64,000 bases of DNA from Sphingomonas sp. (GCF_030145815.1 NZ_JAIXHL010000023.1:1-64000), one strand, 5' to 3'; numbered from the stretch's first letter, positions 8,809-17,449 are shown. The notes: a model not told the origin generated them from the sequence alone. Program-made: numbers and translations.

Positions 8809-9096
8809 TCAGCCGGCCAGGAGACGACAGTGGGAGGGCGGCGTGGCCTTGAGCCCGAGGAAACCCCCGGGCAGGTACCAATAGGCAGCATGCACCAGCG
8901 CCGAGCCCGCGTTTCCGGATTTCGCCTTCCGCAAGACGAACCAGGCCGCAAAGGCGAGAGCGATCCCGATGAAGATGTGCTGCGCCAGGATCCCCCAGGC
9001 AAAGGGGATCAGCAGCCCCGCGAACTCGTCGATGGTCCAGAAGCCGATGAGCTCCGGATCGTCGAGCCGTTGGGGTACGAGGTACTTGTCAGCCAT
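8809..9096 (-). CDS. traL: TraL, inner-membrane pilus assembly protein (VirB3-like)
   Basis: 95-residue membrane protein with the TraL opening KYLVPQRLDDPELIGFWTI, two adjacent hydrophobic segments (about 27-58) and a C-terminal WYLPG motif. Length matches F TraL (91). It lies between pilin gene traA and traE in the standard A-L-E order. A 34-base gap separates it from traA. Confidence 0.9.
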   Translation of the reverse strand: MADKYLVPQRLDDPELIGFWTIDEFAGLLIPFAWGILAQHIFIGIALAFAAWFVLRKAKSGNAGSALVHAAYWYLPGGFLGLKATPPSHCRLLAG

Positions 9097-9130
9097 TATG
9101 CCGCCCTCCCGCCGTGACCGGATCCGCTGT

Positions 9131-9445
9131 TCAGATGACCGCGGTCACGACCGAGGTGACGATCGGCACACCGGTGCCGACGCCGATGCCGACACCCACC
9201 GGAACGGCGACCTGGCCGAGCGAGAAGCGCCCGGAGGCAAGGCCGATGAGGCCGCCCGCAAGGCTGAGAACGGTGATGATCTTGCCGCCCGAGCCTTCGA
9301 GGAAATCGGTGAATTTGGTGAGGGCCGGATCGAACGTGGTGTCAGCGCCGGCATAAGCCGCACCGGCACCGGCGAGCGCCACGAGAGCGGGCAGGATATA
9401 GTCCTTGAGCCGGGAATGGCGGGCAAGCGGAACAGGGGTATTCAT
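9131..9445 (-). CDS. traA: TraA-like conjugative pilin precursor
   Basis: 104-residue propilin. The start chosen is ATG 9445, with AAAGG about 9 bases upstream. A basic N-terminus and hydrophobic leader end at AYA (about residue 32), the likely leader-peptidase site. The mature part has two hydrophobic helices around a short basic loop (IITVLSLAGGLIGLASGRFSLG, about 55-76, and a glycine/valine-rich second helix to the C-terminus), the layout of F pilin. First gene of the minus-strand tra operon, so the operon promoter should lie just upstream, in 9446-9816. Confidence 0.85.
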   Translation of the reverse strand: MNTPVPLARHSRLKDYILPALVALAGAGAAYAGADTTFDPALTKFTDFLEGSGGKIITVLSLAGGLIGLASGRFSLGQVAVPVGVGIGVGTGVPIVTSVVTAVI

Positions 9446-9816
9446 GGGCAGGACCTTTCGAAGGTTGGTCAAACAGCAAGCGGCCTCGCCGTTCGCTGTC
9501 TGTTCTTCGTGATCCCTCGATGGCCCTGTAGGAAATCGAGACCTGCTCTTGCGGCAGCGCGACCAAGCAAAAAGCGACGTGAAAGACCCGTCGTGCCGAC
9601 CTTTGCGCAATGTCGAACGGTCAGAGCGCCAATTGGGCCGGATCCCGCGCGGCGCTCGCCGGAATTTGCGCATCGGCGTCGGCTTTCTGCGCGAATCGCC
9701 AAAGCGGAGTGATTCGGCCCTTCCTCTATGTTCCTTTTATGTTCTTTTCATTTTCCTACACCCTTCCTCTTGGCTTAGCCGACGAGTCGATCATTTCAGC
9801 CAGAGGAGAAACAGCT
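9446..9816. promoter_or_regulatory. divergent control region between traA and the HTH regulator
   Basis: 371 bases without a credible gene. They separate traA (minus) from the HTH gene (plus) and must carry both promoters. The right part is pyrimidine-rich and contains the direct repeat TATGTTC at 9727-9733 and 9738-9744, spaced 11 bp (one helical turn), a plausible operator for one of the two adjacent regulators. I could not pick convincing -35/-10 pairs with confidence. Confidence 0.45.
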
Positions 9817-10308
9817 ATGATCGACATGGGCGTACTTGGTGAAACCCAAACCCGGCAGGAGCTCGCGCACCTGCTGCACACCGCCGTTGAACGGAGCGGA
9901 CGCAACCGCTGCGAAATTGCGCGCGAGGCCGACATTCATAAGGATGCGCTGCGCCGGACACTGATCGGGGAGCGCAGCCCCAGTGTAGGAGAAGCCTTGC
10001 GGATTCTGGCCTCATCCGGGATGCCACCGCACGCTCACTTGCTGTTGTTCCTCGGCGCTGGCGGGGACCAGGCAACGCGCTGGCTTCAGACCGACATCGC
10101 CAGGTTCTTCGAGGAGCTTATCTGTGAATTGCCCGCCGCTCTCGAGCGCGTCCTTGGCAACCAGGTACACGACGTCAAGCCGCGTTGGGCCAAGGGAACT
10201 GCGCACCGGGTGGCCCGGCTCCTCGCTGATCATATCGACGAACTCGAGCGCAAGGATGCCCTGCTGGGGGATATCTTTGCGGCGACCGTTGGAGGTCGTC
10301 ATGACTGA
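9817..10308 (+). CDS. helix-turn-helix regulator next to the tra operon
   Basis: 163-residue protein. The start is ATG 9817, preceded by GAGGAG 7 bases upstream; longer in-frame extensions have no such site. An XRE/antitoxin-like helix-turn-helix occupies about residues 31-65 (EIAREADIHKDALRRTLIGE). The rest is mostly helical with no family I recognise. It is divergent from traA and overlaps the alpA gene, so a role in controlling transfer or excision is likely. No toxin partner is seen. Confidence 0.75.
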   Translation: MIDMGVLGETQTRQELAHLLHTAVERSGRNRCEIAREADIHKDALRRTLIGERSPSVGEALRILASSGMPPHAHLLLFLGAGGDQATRWLQTDIARFFEELICELPAALERVLGNQVHDVKPRWAKGTAHRVARLLADHIDELERKDALLGDIFAATVGGRHD

Positions 10309-10519
10309 AAGTGCTATGCCGCCGCCAGCAGAGCCGAAACGCGTGACGCGGCTCATCCGCTTCAAGGAAGTTCAGCACCGTGTCGGGCTGGGCCGGTCGA
10401 CGATCTATCGCTGGATGGCCGAAGGGAAGTTTCCCAAGCCGGTCCAACTCGGCGGATACGCAGTTGCTTGGGCGCAGGAGGACATCGACGCATGGATCTG
10501 CAATAAGGGCACCAACTGA
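10301..10519 (+). CDS. alpA: AlpA-family transcriptional regulator
   Basis: 72-residue AlpA/MerR-like DNA-binding protein, a family that commonly controls integrase or excision genes of prophages and integrative elements. The core is RLIRFKEVQHRVGLGRSTIY (18-37) followed by RWMAEGKFPKPVQLG and an AWAQEDIDAWI tail, as in AlpA. ATG 10301 has GGAGG 6 bases upstream and overlaps the preceding gene by 8 bases, so the two are co-translated. Confidence 0.85.
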   Translation: MTESAMPPPAEPKRVTRLIRFKEVQHRVGLGRSTIYRWMAEGKFPKPVQLGGYAVAWAQEDIDAWICNKGTN

Positions 10520-10533
10520 TTACAAGGCGCCCC

Positions 10534-11331
10534 ATGTCCCTGACGTTGTTTGAAGAATTTGCCACCGTCCTCACCAGCCTGAGCGATGCAGAAATCGACG
10601 ATCCGCAGTCGGCTCAAAGATTGAAAATGGCCAGCGAACACATCGGCGCGCGACATGTGGAGATGATCTACGCCCCGTTCGATCACATCAACACATCAGC
10701 GCGCGTCGTCGTTGTCGGCATGACCCCTGGCCGGTTCCAAGCAGCCAATGCGCTGCGAGCCGCGCGGAGGGCATTGCTAGAAGGGCGATCCGTTGCGGAG
10801 GCCGCCTCTGCAGCGAAGACCTTCGCCAGCTTTTCCGGTGAACCCATGCGGACGAATCTTGTCCGCATGCTCGATCTCATCGGTGTCGGACAATGGCTGG
10901 GCTTGGCGTCAACGGCTTCGCTTTGGTCCGAAAACGGCGACCTCGTGCATTTCACATCGGCGCTGCGGTATCCCGTGTTCGTCGATGGACAGAACTGGTC
11001 AGGGCAGCCCGATATGGTCAAGACGCCCGCGTTGCGAGGTTGGCTCGAGGCCTATACGGGCCAAGAGCTTCCTGCGCTGTCCGATGCGGTGATTGTCCCT
11101 CTTGGGCCGAAGGTCGCTGCGGCTATGCAAGCTCTTGCGGCCGAGGGTCTGGTAGATGGTCGCCGGATATTGGATGGGCTACCCCATCCCAGCGGGGCCA
11201 ATGCTGAGCGGATCGCGTTTTTCCTGGGCGACAAAGCAGCAGAGCGCTGTTCAACAAAGACCAACACAGCCGCGCTTTCGAGGGCAAAGGCGGACCTTCA
11301 AGCTCAAGTTGCAGCATTCACACAGCCCTAA
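10534..11331 (+). CDS. uracil-DNA glycosylase-like protein
   Basis: 265-residue soluble protein with the two signatures of the uracil-DNA-glycosylase superfamily: VVVVGMTPGR near residues 58-67, where the usual motif is GxxPG, and LPHPSGANAERI near 216-227, matching the HPSG substrate-binding loop. The middle carries LRYPVFVDGQNWSG. It lacks the four-cysteine iron-sulfur set of families 4 and 5, and the first motif lacks the usual acidic or asparagine catalytic residue, so base specificity and even activity are open. It follows alpA by 14 bases and is convergent with the four-gene operon ending at 11369, so it may be cargo of the same element. Confidence 0.6.
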   Translation: MSLTLFEEFATVLTSLSDAEIDDPQSAQRLKMASEHIGARHVEMIYAPFDHINTSARVVVVGMTPGRFQAANALRAARRALLEGRSVAEAASAAKTFASFSGEPMRTNLVRMLDLIGVGQWLGLASTASLWSENGDLVHFTSALRYPVFVDGQNWSGQPDMVKTPALRGWLEAYTGQELPALSDAVIVPLGPKVAAAMQALAAEGLVDGRRILDGLPHPSGANAERIAFFLGDKAAERCSTKTNTAALSRAKADLQAQVAAFTQP

Positions 11332-11368
11332 TTCGCTGAGCAGGATCTGCTTTGCCCAAACACCGAAG

Positions 11369-12802
11369 TCAGAACACGGGGAGGTCATTCTGGCTTGAAA
11401 AGACCTGCACGGCACGCCAACCAATCTTGCCTGTTTTTTCCTTACGCCTGACAGCAAGACAGGAAACGTCGTATGTCTGCCCCGTATCGAAACCTTTCGC
11501 CAAATCAGGCGGAACAAAGATGTCATCGCGGGAGGCGCGGATGAAGGCAAAGGCTTTACCTTCATGGCGTTCTAAACGACCCGAGAGCGTTTCGCAGAGC
11601 CCCGGCAATTCCGCCGCATCCGACAACCGCCAATCTAACGGCGGACCCTCGGGTTCTGCACGCCCCACTTCCACAATCGTGCCGGCAACGAGGTCGGCGA
11701 TCTGGGGGAAGCTGGCGTGCTTCAGGGCGATCCCGGTATTCACGCCGGTGGCGACATAGCTGAGCGCCCTATCATTGTTCACGTGATCCACCACGCCTTG
11801 AACGTAGGTAAGACTCTTACGGTCCAAGTTGCGAAGAAGGGCCATGGCTGCTGGGCCCGCATCGGGCATATCCTGCATCCCGCCGTTGGCATTAATGCGC
11901 GCATACCACTCGCTGCTGGCTAGTTGTTGCAGTTCTTGGGGGATCTTGTACCCAGCCTGTTCGCGGTATTTCAGTGCAAGCGATATCTGACGCGCAGACT
12001 CGCCATAGCGCTCTGCAAGCGCAAGTCTGTTGGCGAGATGAATGCGGATTTTCGCCACCTCTTGCTCTTCTCTTGCGAGCTGTGTGGCATAGGCAAGACA
12101 TACCAGAGCGTCGTCGGGCTGCGACTTTTCGAGTATCTCGCCCAGCAAGGCCCAAGTCCAGGCTGCGCGTGCCTGGCGCCGTAAAACCAGCGCCAAACGC
12201 TGGATCGCAAGCTCATCCTCGCCACGAGCGAGGTGAGCTTTGCTTTGGTAGTAATTTAACCACTGATCGTTGGGGTGTTCGGCCAGCGACTTGTCGAGAA
12301 TGCCCAAACCCCAGTCAATCAACTCGGAAGACGATTGACCATCGGCAAGACGGGCGACTGCCTCCCTGCAGATTGCTCGTCGGAAACGCTGTTCCAGACT
12401 ATCGATGGTCTTACCTTTGTCATTGACGAACGGCTGCCGATCCTCATCGGAAAAAGCATCGATCCCGGCCCACCGCGCAAAGCCAAGAAATTCGCGCCAG
12501 TCTTTCGAAACCTTGCCGGACAGACGCAACATCTGGGAAAAGGCAGTATCGCGTCTCAGCAGGTCTGCGAACCTGACAAACTCCCGCATACAAGGCGTAA
12601 ATTGGTTGTTCAGTTCAGTGGCAGACAATTGACCTGCCTCGTACCGGTCCACCACAGCCTTTATCTGGTCATAGAGAACCCAAGCATATGCACGCAAAAA
12701 CCAGATATCCGAAGCGTTCGCTCCGAGATTTTGCCTAGCCACATCCAACGCTTCGGATGAACGCCCCTGCTTCCGTAGTTTGAATATGACATCGGATGTC
12801 AT
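11369..12802 (-). CDS. TPR protein with C-terminal cold-shock/S1-like OB domain
   Basis: 477-residue protein. The N-terminal and middle parts (about 5-310) are helical with TPR-like repeats, clearest at about 165-260 (ALAYATQ, LALAERYGESARQISLALKY). The C-terminal 70 residues look like a cold-shock OB fold: SGRLERHEGKAFAFI, then DDIFVPPDL, then a GQTYDVSCLAVRR strand. A preceding stretch (about 335-395) could be a second OB fold. The combination of TPR and S1/CSD-like OB resembles core proteins of the so-called TOTE conflict systems; that link is from memory. Last gene of a minus-strand operon; overlaps the helicase gene by 4 bases. Likely an RNA- or ssDNA-binding scaffold. Confidence 0.6.
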   Translation of the reverse strand: MTSDVIFKLRKQGRSSEALDVARQNLGANASDIWFLRAYAWVLYDQIKAVVDRYEAGQLSATELNNQFTPCMREFVRFADLLRRDTAFSQMLRLSGKVSKDWREFLGFARWAGIDAFSDEDRQPFVNDKGKTIDSLEQRFRRAICREAVARLADGQSSSELIDWGLGILDKSLAEHPNDQWLNYYQSKAHLARGEDELAIQRLALVLRRQARAAWTWALLGEILEKSQPDDALVCLAYATQLAREEQEVAKIRIHLANRLALAERYGESARQISLALKYREQAGYKIPQELQQLASSEWYARINANGGMQDMPDAGPAAMALLRNLDRKSLTYVQGVVDHVNNDRALSYVATGVNTGIALKHASFPQIADLVAGTIVEVGRAEPEGPPLDWRLSDAAELPGLCETLSGRLERHEGKAFAFIRASRDDIFVPPDLAKGFDTGQTYDVSCLAVRRKEKTGKIGWRAVQVFSSQNDLPVF

Positions 12803-14889
12803 TGATTGCCAACCGTATCCGCTGACATGAGCCTCTTCACATCTTCGTAGAGTCCGTTGGTGCGCCCTGGTCCGCCCACCTCTTGCGCAGTCGTCCAGGT
12901 CGACTTGCCGTTGAACGAAAAGTCGATATCCCCGCGTCGTGAAGCATCAGCGACACTTACGCGCAGGCGGTATGGCGACAATTCAACTCCGGTGCGTGCG
13001 ATGGGTGACCCAGCCAGCGCGCGGTCCATCAAATCGAGGAACTCTTGAATGAATGCGTCGAGCTGGATGGCATCCTTCTTCCCGGCAACCTCACCGAGAA
13101 TGGCGAGTGCATCATCGGCAAGCAGGCGGTCAGACACAGAGCCAGGCACTTCACCGGATCGACTGATCTTAAACTGTCCGTTGTAATGGTACTGCACAGA
13201 AGCACGCTTACCTTCGCGGGTCAGCGTGTAGCGCTCGCAATAGTCGAGATGCCGTAGTTGATCGATCGTGATACCTCGCGCATACCACGCGGAACGAAGC
13301 TTCTGGTGAACTTCCATCAGCGGGGCGACTGAGGAAGAGAAGGAGAAGCGATCCCAGTCGGGATCGCCAGACGGGTCCCGACTGGCGCCTTCGGCGATTG
13401 CGCTTTCCTGATCTTTTCCCCGCCAGATCTGGTCATTATACGGCTCAAACTCCGGAGGATTTATGAGCACCAACCTTTCTGCTGCTCGGGTAATCGCCGT
13501 GTAGGCCCATCGATAGAAATGCTCGTTGCGAGGATCGCCAAAGCCATCGAAGTCCACGACAACGGTTTTCCATTCACCTCCCTGGGCCTTGTGGCAGGTC
13601 AAGGCGTAGCCGTACTTCACCTGGAGCGCGTTAAAATACGCATCGTCGCGAATGGTCCGCTGAAATTCCTCGGAAGCTGGCCGAAGATGCGGATGCCGCA
13701 TCCGGAAGTCGACTAGTAACGCACGCTGTTCAAGCGCGGATAATTGGCGACCGGGTGCATCGAGAAGATTTTCCAGGACGAGCGTGTCGTGCTTGACGAT
13801 GGTTCCGTCGGTGTCACGAAACGCCAGACTGACCTCGCGGAACGAAAGATCAACACGATGCCCTCCCCGCAAAGGCACCACAATTGTCTTCGGTTCGGCG
13901 CCAACTTTCATCACGCGGACCAGATCACCGTTACTGAAGGGTGGCTTGTTCTTGTTGACGAGAAGCGTTTCACCGATCTGGATCGGCATGCCGGCATGGC
14001 CCCACCGGCGTTCCCTGATGGTTCGATTGTATTCCAGTGCAATGGAGTTCGAGTGCACGACAACCACACTTGAGTCCCGGTCGCGTATACCCTTCTCGAC
14101 GAGATCGACGGCCTGTCGGACATCGGCGCGCTGGATATCTTCGAGTTTGGAGGTCAACGAAAACCTGTTGAACCTCCTCGCTTCGATGGCGTCTCGAATT
14201 TCGCGGGCACGAGCCAAGATGGCGCTTCCCTGTGCCTGCCTCATCACGGTCCGCAGTTCGAACGATGCGACTCGCAGGCCAAACTCGCGCGCGAGATATT
14301 CGTCCGAGAGGGCAGGTGAAATGTTATCTCCCACCGGCGGGAGCTGAGCTGGATCGCCTACGAACAACAACTTCGTCAAAGGCGGTTCGGTCCGCCCCGG
14401 CCGCTTCGCTCTCACGAACTGCACGACATCGCTCAACAGCCGTCCAGAGCCGAACTGCATGAAGTCGCCGGACTGCTCCTTGTCCCCCACCATCGAGGAC
14501 TCATCGATCACGAAGAGCGAAGCGGTTGGCTCGTCGGTCTTGAGCGGGAAAACCAATCGGACACCGGGATCGTTCTCCGCTTCAGCGTTTTCGTTGACGC
14601 TGACTTTCGGTGAGCTGTAGATTTCCTTGTGAATCGTCGAACTACCGTAGGCACTGTCGCCAGCGATCTGACCGATTTTGTTACCGATAATGCGGGCCGC
14701 TCGGCCGGTCGGTGCCATCAGCGCGCAGGACAAGTTCATCTCATCCAATGCTTCAATCAGCCTTGCTATGAGCGTTGTTTTGCCCGTTCCCGCGCTGCCA
14801 CGCAGAATGAAAGCATCGAGGTCATCGTCGCGCAGAAAGGATTTGATCGCTTGAAGCGCGGAAGCCTGCTCCGCATTTAACTCAATCAC
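12799..14889 (-). CDS. RecD-like superfamily 1 DNA helicase
   Basis: 696-residue ATPase. Motif I is GSAGTGKTTL (31-40, K37), motif II LFVIDESSMV (about 125-135), then the Q/GDPAQLPPVGD motif III, and late motifs LTCHKAQGGEWKTV and YTAITRAAERLVLI (about 430-470), so all SF1/RecD-type ATPase motifs are present. A UvrD_C_2-like fold precedes them. About 200 C-terminal residues are of unknown type and may give the system its specificity. Start is GTG 14889, with AGGGGAA 5 bases upstream. Translationally coupled to the TPR-OB gene; 131 bases after the exonuclease gene. Not RecD itself, since no recB or recC is nearby. Confidence 0.85.
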   Translation of the reverse strand: MIELNAEQASALQAIKSFLRDDDLDAFILRGSAGTGKTTLIARLIEALDEMNLSCALMAPTGRAARIIGNKIGQIAGDSAYGSSTIHKEIYSSPKVSVNENAEAENDPGVRLVFPLKTDEPTASLFVIDESSMVGDKEQSGDFMQFGSGRLLSDVVQFVRAKRPGRTEPPLTKLLFVGDPAQLPPVGDNISPALSDEYLAREFGLRVASFELRTVMRQAQGSAILARAREIRDAIEARRFNRFSLTSKLEDIQRADVRQAVDLVEKGIRDRDSSVVVVHSNSIALEYNRTIRERRWGHAGMPIQIGETLLVNKNKPPFSNGDLVRVMKVGAEPKTIVVPLRGGHRVDLSFREVSLAFRDTDGTIVKHDTLVLENLLDAPGRQLSALEQRALLVDFRMRHPHLRPASEEFQRTIRDDAYFNALQVKYGYALTCHKAQGGEWKTVVVDFDGFGDPRNEHFYRWAYTAITRAAERLVLINPPEFEPYNDQIWRGKDQESAIAEGASRDPSGDPDWDRFSFSSSVAPLMEVHQKLRSAWYARGITIDQLRHLDYCERYTLTREGKRASVQYHYNGQFKISRSGEVPGSVSDRLLADDALAILGEVAGKKDAIQLDAFIQEFLDLMDRALAGSPIARTGVELSPYRLRVSVADASRRGDIDFSFNGKSTWTTAQEVGGPGRTNGLYEDVKRLMSADTVGNQ

Positions 14890-15020
14890 AAAATTCCCCT
14901 GCTGGCCAAGCGAACGAAAAGAGGCATTGCCTCCCGGCTATCGTCCACGAGTTCGATCAAAAAATGCTGAATTGAAAGCGCAAAAGCCAGGGGCAGCGCT
15001 AGGCCATGCGGCAACCTCTA

Positions 15021-15983
15021 TTAGTCGCATGGGGTGATGCGCCGCGAATAGCGGTTCTGCGCCGTGATTTTTGCGGTTCTGATAGCCTTGTCGGATCTGT
15101 AAACTTCGGACCGCAGAAACGACTTTTCGCCCTCCAGTTCGGCCTCTCCAATATCTTTCCACCAAGCCCGCGGTAGCCCGTTTGCCTCGCCATTCCAGCG
15201 ATACCCGCGCTCTTTAAGCACATCCTTCGTTTCGAATGGGGCATCCTCTGCCCAGCAGCGAAAGGAAGTGCATCGAGCCGAAGCGAGGAGTTGCGAAAGT
15301 GCCCCTTGGCCGCTGACCGGCAATTCCCGGGCGAGAAGCTCGATTGCCGCACGGCAGTCGCTCTCGGCACGATGACGGTCGTAAAAAAATCCACTGCTGA
15401 GCGCCAAGAACGCGAGCTTGCTGCTTTCATAGCCCTCGTCGCTCCAGCCAATTTCGCTCATCGAACAAGCCCAAGGATTCTGCTGCACCATTGGGCAAAA
15501 TCGCTCGATGAAAGGTCGATCGAAGGCTGCATTGTGGGCGATAATGAGGTTGCGACCCGCAAATTCGGCGACGGCATTCGGATCGATCGCTTGTCCGGCC
15601 ACCATGTCGTCGGTGATACCAGTTATCTTTGTGACCTCGGCCGGAATGGTGGAGCTCGGCTGCCGCAGACCAGTGAAGGCCTCCCCAACACAGACGACTT
15701 CGTCTTGGTCGGAATAGTAGAACGGGACCATTGCAAGTTCGATGATCTCGTCATGGTCGGGGTTAAGGCCAGTAGTCTCGACATCAAGAAAAATTGCGCG
15801 ACGCGCACCATCCGGTGCGGGGCCGAGATGTATTTTTGGCTTTAGTCGCCGCGAGACCTTAAAGTCCCCGCTCGACTCAAGCGCCGCTATCATCTCCTCT
15901 TTGTGCAAATCGCTTTCCTTCGTTGCGCTTGAGCTTCTGCGCTTTGTGTCAAAATCTAGCACTCTCAGTATCCGAGTTCGCAT
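15021..15983 (-). CDS. DEDDh 3'-5' exonuclease (DnaQ-like)
   Basis: 320-residue protein with a complete DnaQ-type exonuclease core: D67 and E69 in FLDVETTGL, D155 in IIAHNAAFDRPF, H204 and D209 in YDRHRAESDC. The N-terminal 60 residues are charged and not conserved-looking; later in-frame starts are possible. The C-terminal 80 residues contain a W-rich module (ERGYRWNGEANGLPRAWWKDI is its core) seen in standalone DnaQ-like exonucleases. It overlaps the upstream TPR gene by 35 bases. With the helicase it could unwind and trim 3' ends of DNA or RNA. Confidence 0.88.
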   Translation of the reverse strand: MRTRILRVLDFDTKRRSSSATKESDLHKEEMIAALESSGDFKVSRRLKPKIHLGPAPDGARRAIFLDVETTGLNPDHDEIIELAMVPFYYSDQDEVVCVGEAFTGLRQPSSTIPAEVTKITGITDDMVAGQAIDPNAVAEFAGRNLIIAHNAAFDRPFIERFCPMVQQNPWACSMSEIGWSDEGYESSKLAFLALSSGFFYDRHRAESDCRAAIELLARELPVSGQGALSQLLASARCTSFRCWAEDAPFETKDVLKERGYRWNGEANGLPRAWWKDIGEAELEGEKSFLRSEVYRSDKAIRTAKITAQNRYSRRITPCD

Positions 15984-17025
15984 CTGGCCGCCTAGTCAAC
16001 CAGGCAAACCTCGCTGGATCCTGTGCAAGCAGATAGTCACCAATGCGTCGACGTTCCTGGAAGGGTAACCGTACCAGCAGTGATCGCAGATCCTGGTCAA
16101 TGGCCTCCTGTGACGCGCCCAGTTGCTCGGCCCTGGCGTACCAATCATGCCCTCCCGCAAGGTCACCGCGCTCAAGTAGCAAAGCCCCCAGCAGCGTGCA
16201 GGGTCGGTAATCTCCGGGCGTAAGGCTATGGGCTTGTCGTCCAAACGCTTCAGCTTCTTCAAGCCGGTGCAAATCGCGCATCGCCCCGCCGCGAGTTGTG
16301 GCAAGGGCAGATTGAAGCTTTGACGGGAGGGAGGTTCGCGCCAGCGCTTTTTCGGTCAAAGACAGGGCCCGCTCGGCATCACCCGCCTTGCGCCAATGGC
16401 CACTGGCGTTGACTGCGTTCCAGGCGTCACCGGTGCGCTCCCACGCTTCGGTTAGCGCTTGGGCCTCTAAGCGATGCCACGCCTTCTGCAGTTCATCGGT
16501 CCAGCAGTATTCGGCCTCGGCTCTGAGCCAAGCCACGTCCTCGGTGCGGACGCGCTGCCCTTTCTCGACTTGCTTCAAAACACCGATGACGCGCCCGTAA
16601 TGCTCGTCATCGACGTAGCCCAATCCAAAGCGTCGGCGGAGATCTTTTGCCTCACGCTTTCGGCGAAGGACCGGATCGTTCGCCATGGCGGCAAAAGTGG
16701 CCCTCACTGCGTCCGCCTTAGCGGCAGCAATTCGCGCGGCTTCAACTTCTGCCTCGGCGGCCTTGATCGATGCTTGCTGGATTCGTGAATTACGCTCCGT
16801 GGCGGCTTGAGCTTGAAACTCAGCCAGTAGCAGCTTTCCACTTGCCAATGCATCAAGAGCGAGCAGACCCGTCGATGCAAGGAATTGCCGTGCAAGCGGC
16901 GTAATCTGAGCTCCTACGTCGATCCTCTGGAGAATGCCGTGCAATCGAGCTCCGGGCTGGTGTGCACCAGGGAGGTCATCGACCAGGTAGCGCTGCGCCA
17001 ATGCGGAATTATGAGCGGGGTTCAT
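15949..17025 (-). CDS. TPR/coiled-coil protein, first gene of the four-gene operon
   Basis: 358-residue protein of unknown function. A helical N-terminus leads into an Ala/Glu-rich coiled coil (about 70-115), then a conserved-looking RRRFGLGYVDDEHYGRVIGVL segment, and TPR-like repeats at about 200-330 (ALSLTEKALART, LEEAEAFGRQAHSLTPGDYR, GDLAGGHDWYARAEQLG). The ATG at 17025 has AGGAG just upstream. Overlap with the exonuclease gene indicates joint expression. Likely a protein-protein adaptor; no catalytic motif seen. Confidence 0.7.
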   Translation of the reverse strand: MNPAHNSALAQRYLVDDLPGAHQPGARLHGILQRIDVGAQITPLARQFLASTGLLALDALASGKLLLAEFQAQAATERNSRIQQASIKAAEAEVEAARIAAAKADAVRATFAAMANDPVLRRKREAKDLRRRFGLGYVDDEHYGRVIGVLKQVEKGQRVRTEDVAWLRAEAEYCWTDELQKAWHRLEAQALTEAWERTGDAWNAVNASGHWRKAGDAERALSLTEKALARTSLPSKLQSALATTRGGAMRDLHRLEEAEAFGRQAHSLTPGDYRPCTLLGALLLERGDLAGGHDWYARAEQLGASQEAIDQDLRSLLVRLPFQERRRIGDYLLAQDPARFAWLTRRPDANSDTESARF

Positions 17026-17137
17026 AGGCTCCTGGCAACATCTGTGGTCCTGCTCGCCGCAAGTGCTTTCACAGCGCAGCAGGTCAAGTCTTCAATCTGG
17101 CAGTCCGCTCTTAGAAATCTCTTAAACGTCAGCCATG

Positions 17138-17211
17138 TTCAACTGATTGGTTTCGTGCTCATCGGCACGGTACCTGCTCAAAAGCGACGATCTTCACCGT
17201 CGCGTTGTCTG
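17138..17211 (+). repeat. direct repeat copy 1 (74 bp leader duplication)
   Basis: Starts TTCAACTGATTGGTTTCGTG and matches 17450-17523 at about 61 of 74 positions by my count, with the first 20 bases identical. The second copy leads straight into the start of the gene at 17535; this one has no gene behind it. It looks like the leader of a lost paralogue or an older duplication. Confidence 0.7.
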
Positions 17212-17284
17212 TCGTAATAAACGCTTGCAGTCGGCATGGGCCGAACGGCGCTCCGTGATACGGATATGCTAGCGAGCCCCCTAA

Positions 17285-17300
17285 CTTACCGATCGGTAAG
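17285..17300. promoter_or_regulatory. 16-bp perfect palindrome, TetR-operator-like (copy 1)
   Basis: CTTACCGATCGGTAAG is perfectly self-complementary. Its form (a run of TTACCGATCGGTAA) resembles operators of TetR-family regulators. A second identical copy lies at 17335-17350, centre to centre 50 bp. No TetR gene is encoded in the window. Confidence 0.6.
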
Positions 17301-17334
17301 ATTGCTCGCGTTGACCGACGTCTTCGCGCCGATT

Positions 17335-17350
17335 CTTACCGATCGGTAAG
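17335..17350. promoter_or_regulatory. 16-bp perfect palindrome, TetR-operator-like (copy 2)
   Basis: Identical to the copy at 17285-17300. A TTGACC at 17311 with 17 bases to TCTTAC (17334-17339) could be a weak promoter whose -10 would fall within this palindrome, reading toward the gene at 17535. That promoter is only a guess. Confidence 0.6.
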
Positions 17351-17449
17351 AAATCCCCTTGCTATCGGTGCGAGCGCCTACTCTGCTGACGGGAGAGCTT
17401 GATCGGGATGTCTAAAGGCATCTTGGTCAACCGCGTCCACTCGCTGATC

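Noticed and set aside
9446..9673. Longer traA with 76 extra N-terminal residues
   Set aside because: The extra part is basic and unstructured with no ribosome-binding site; ATG 9445 starts a normal pilin leader.
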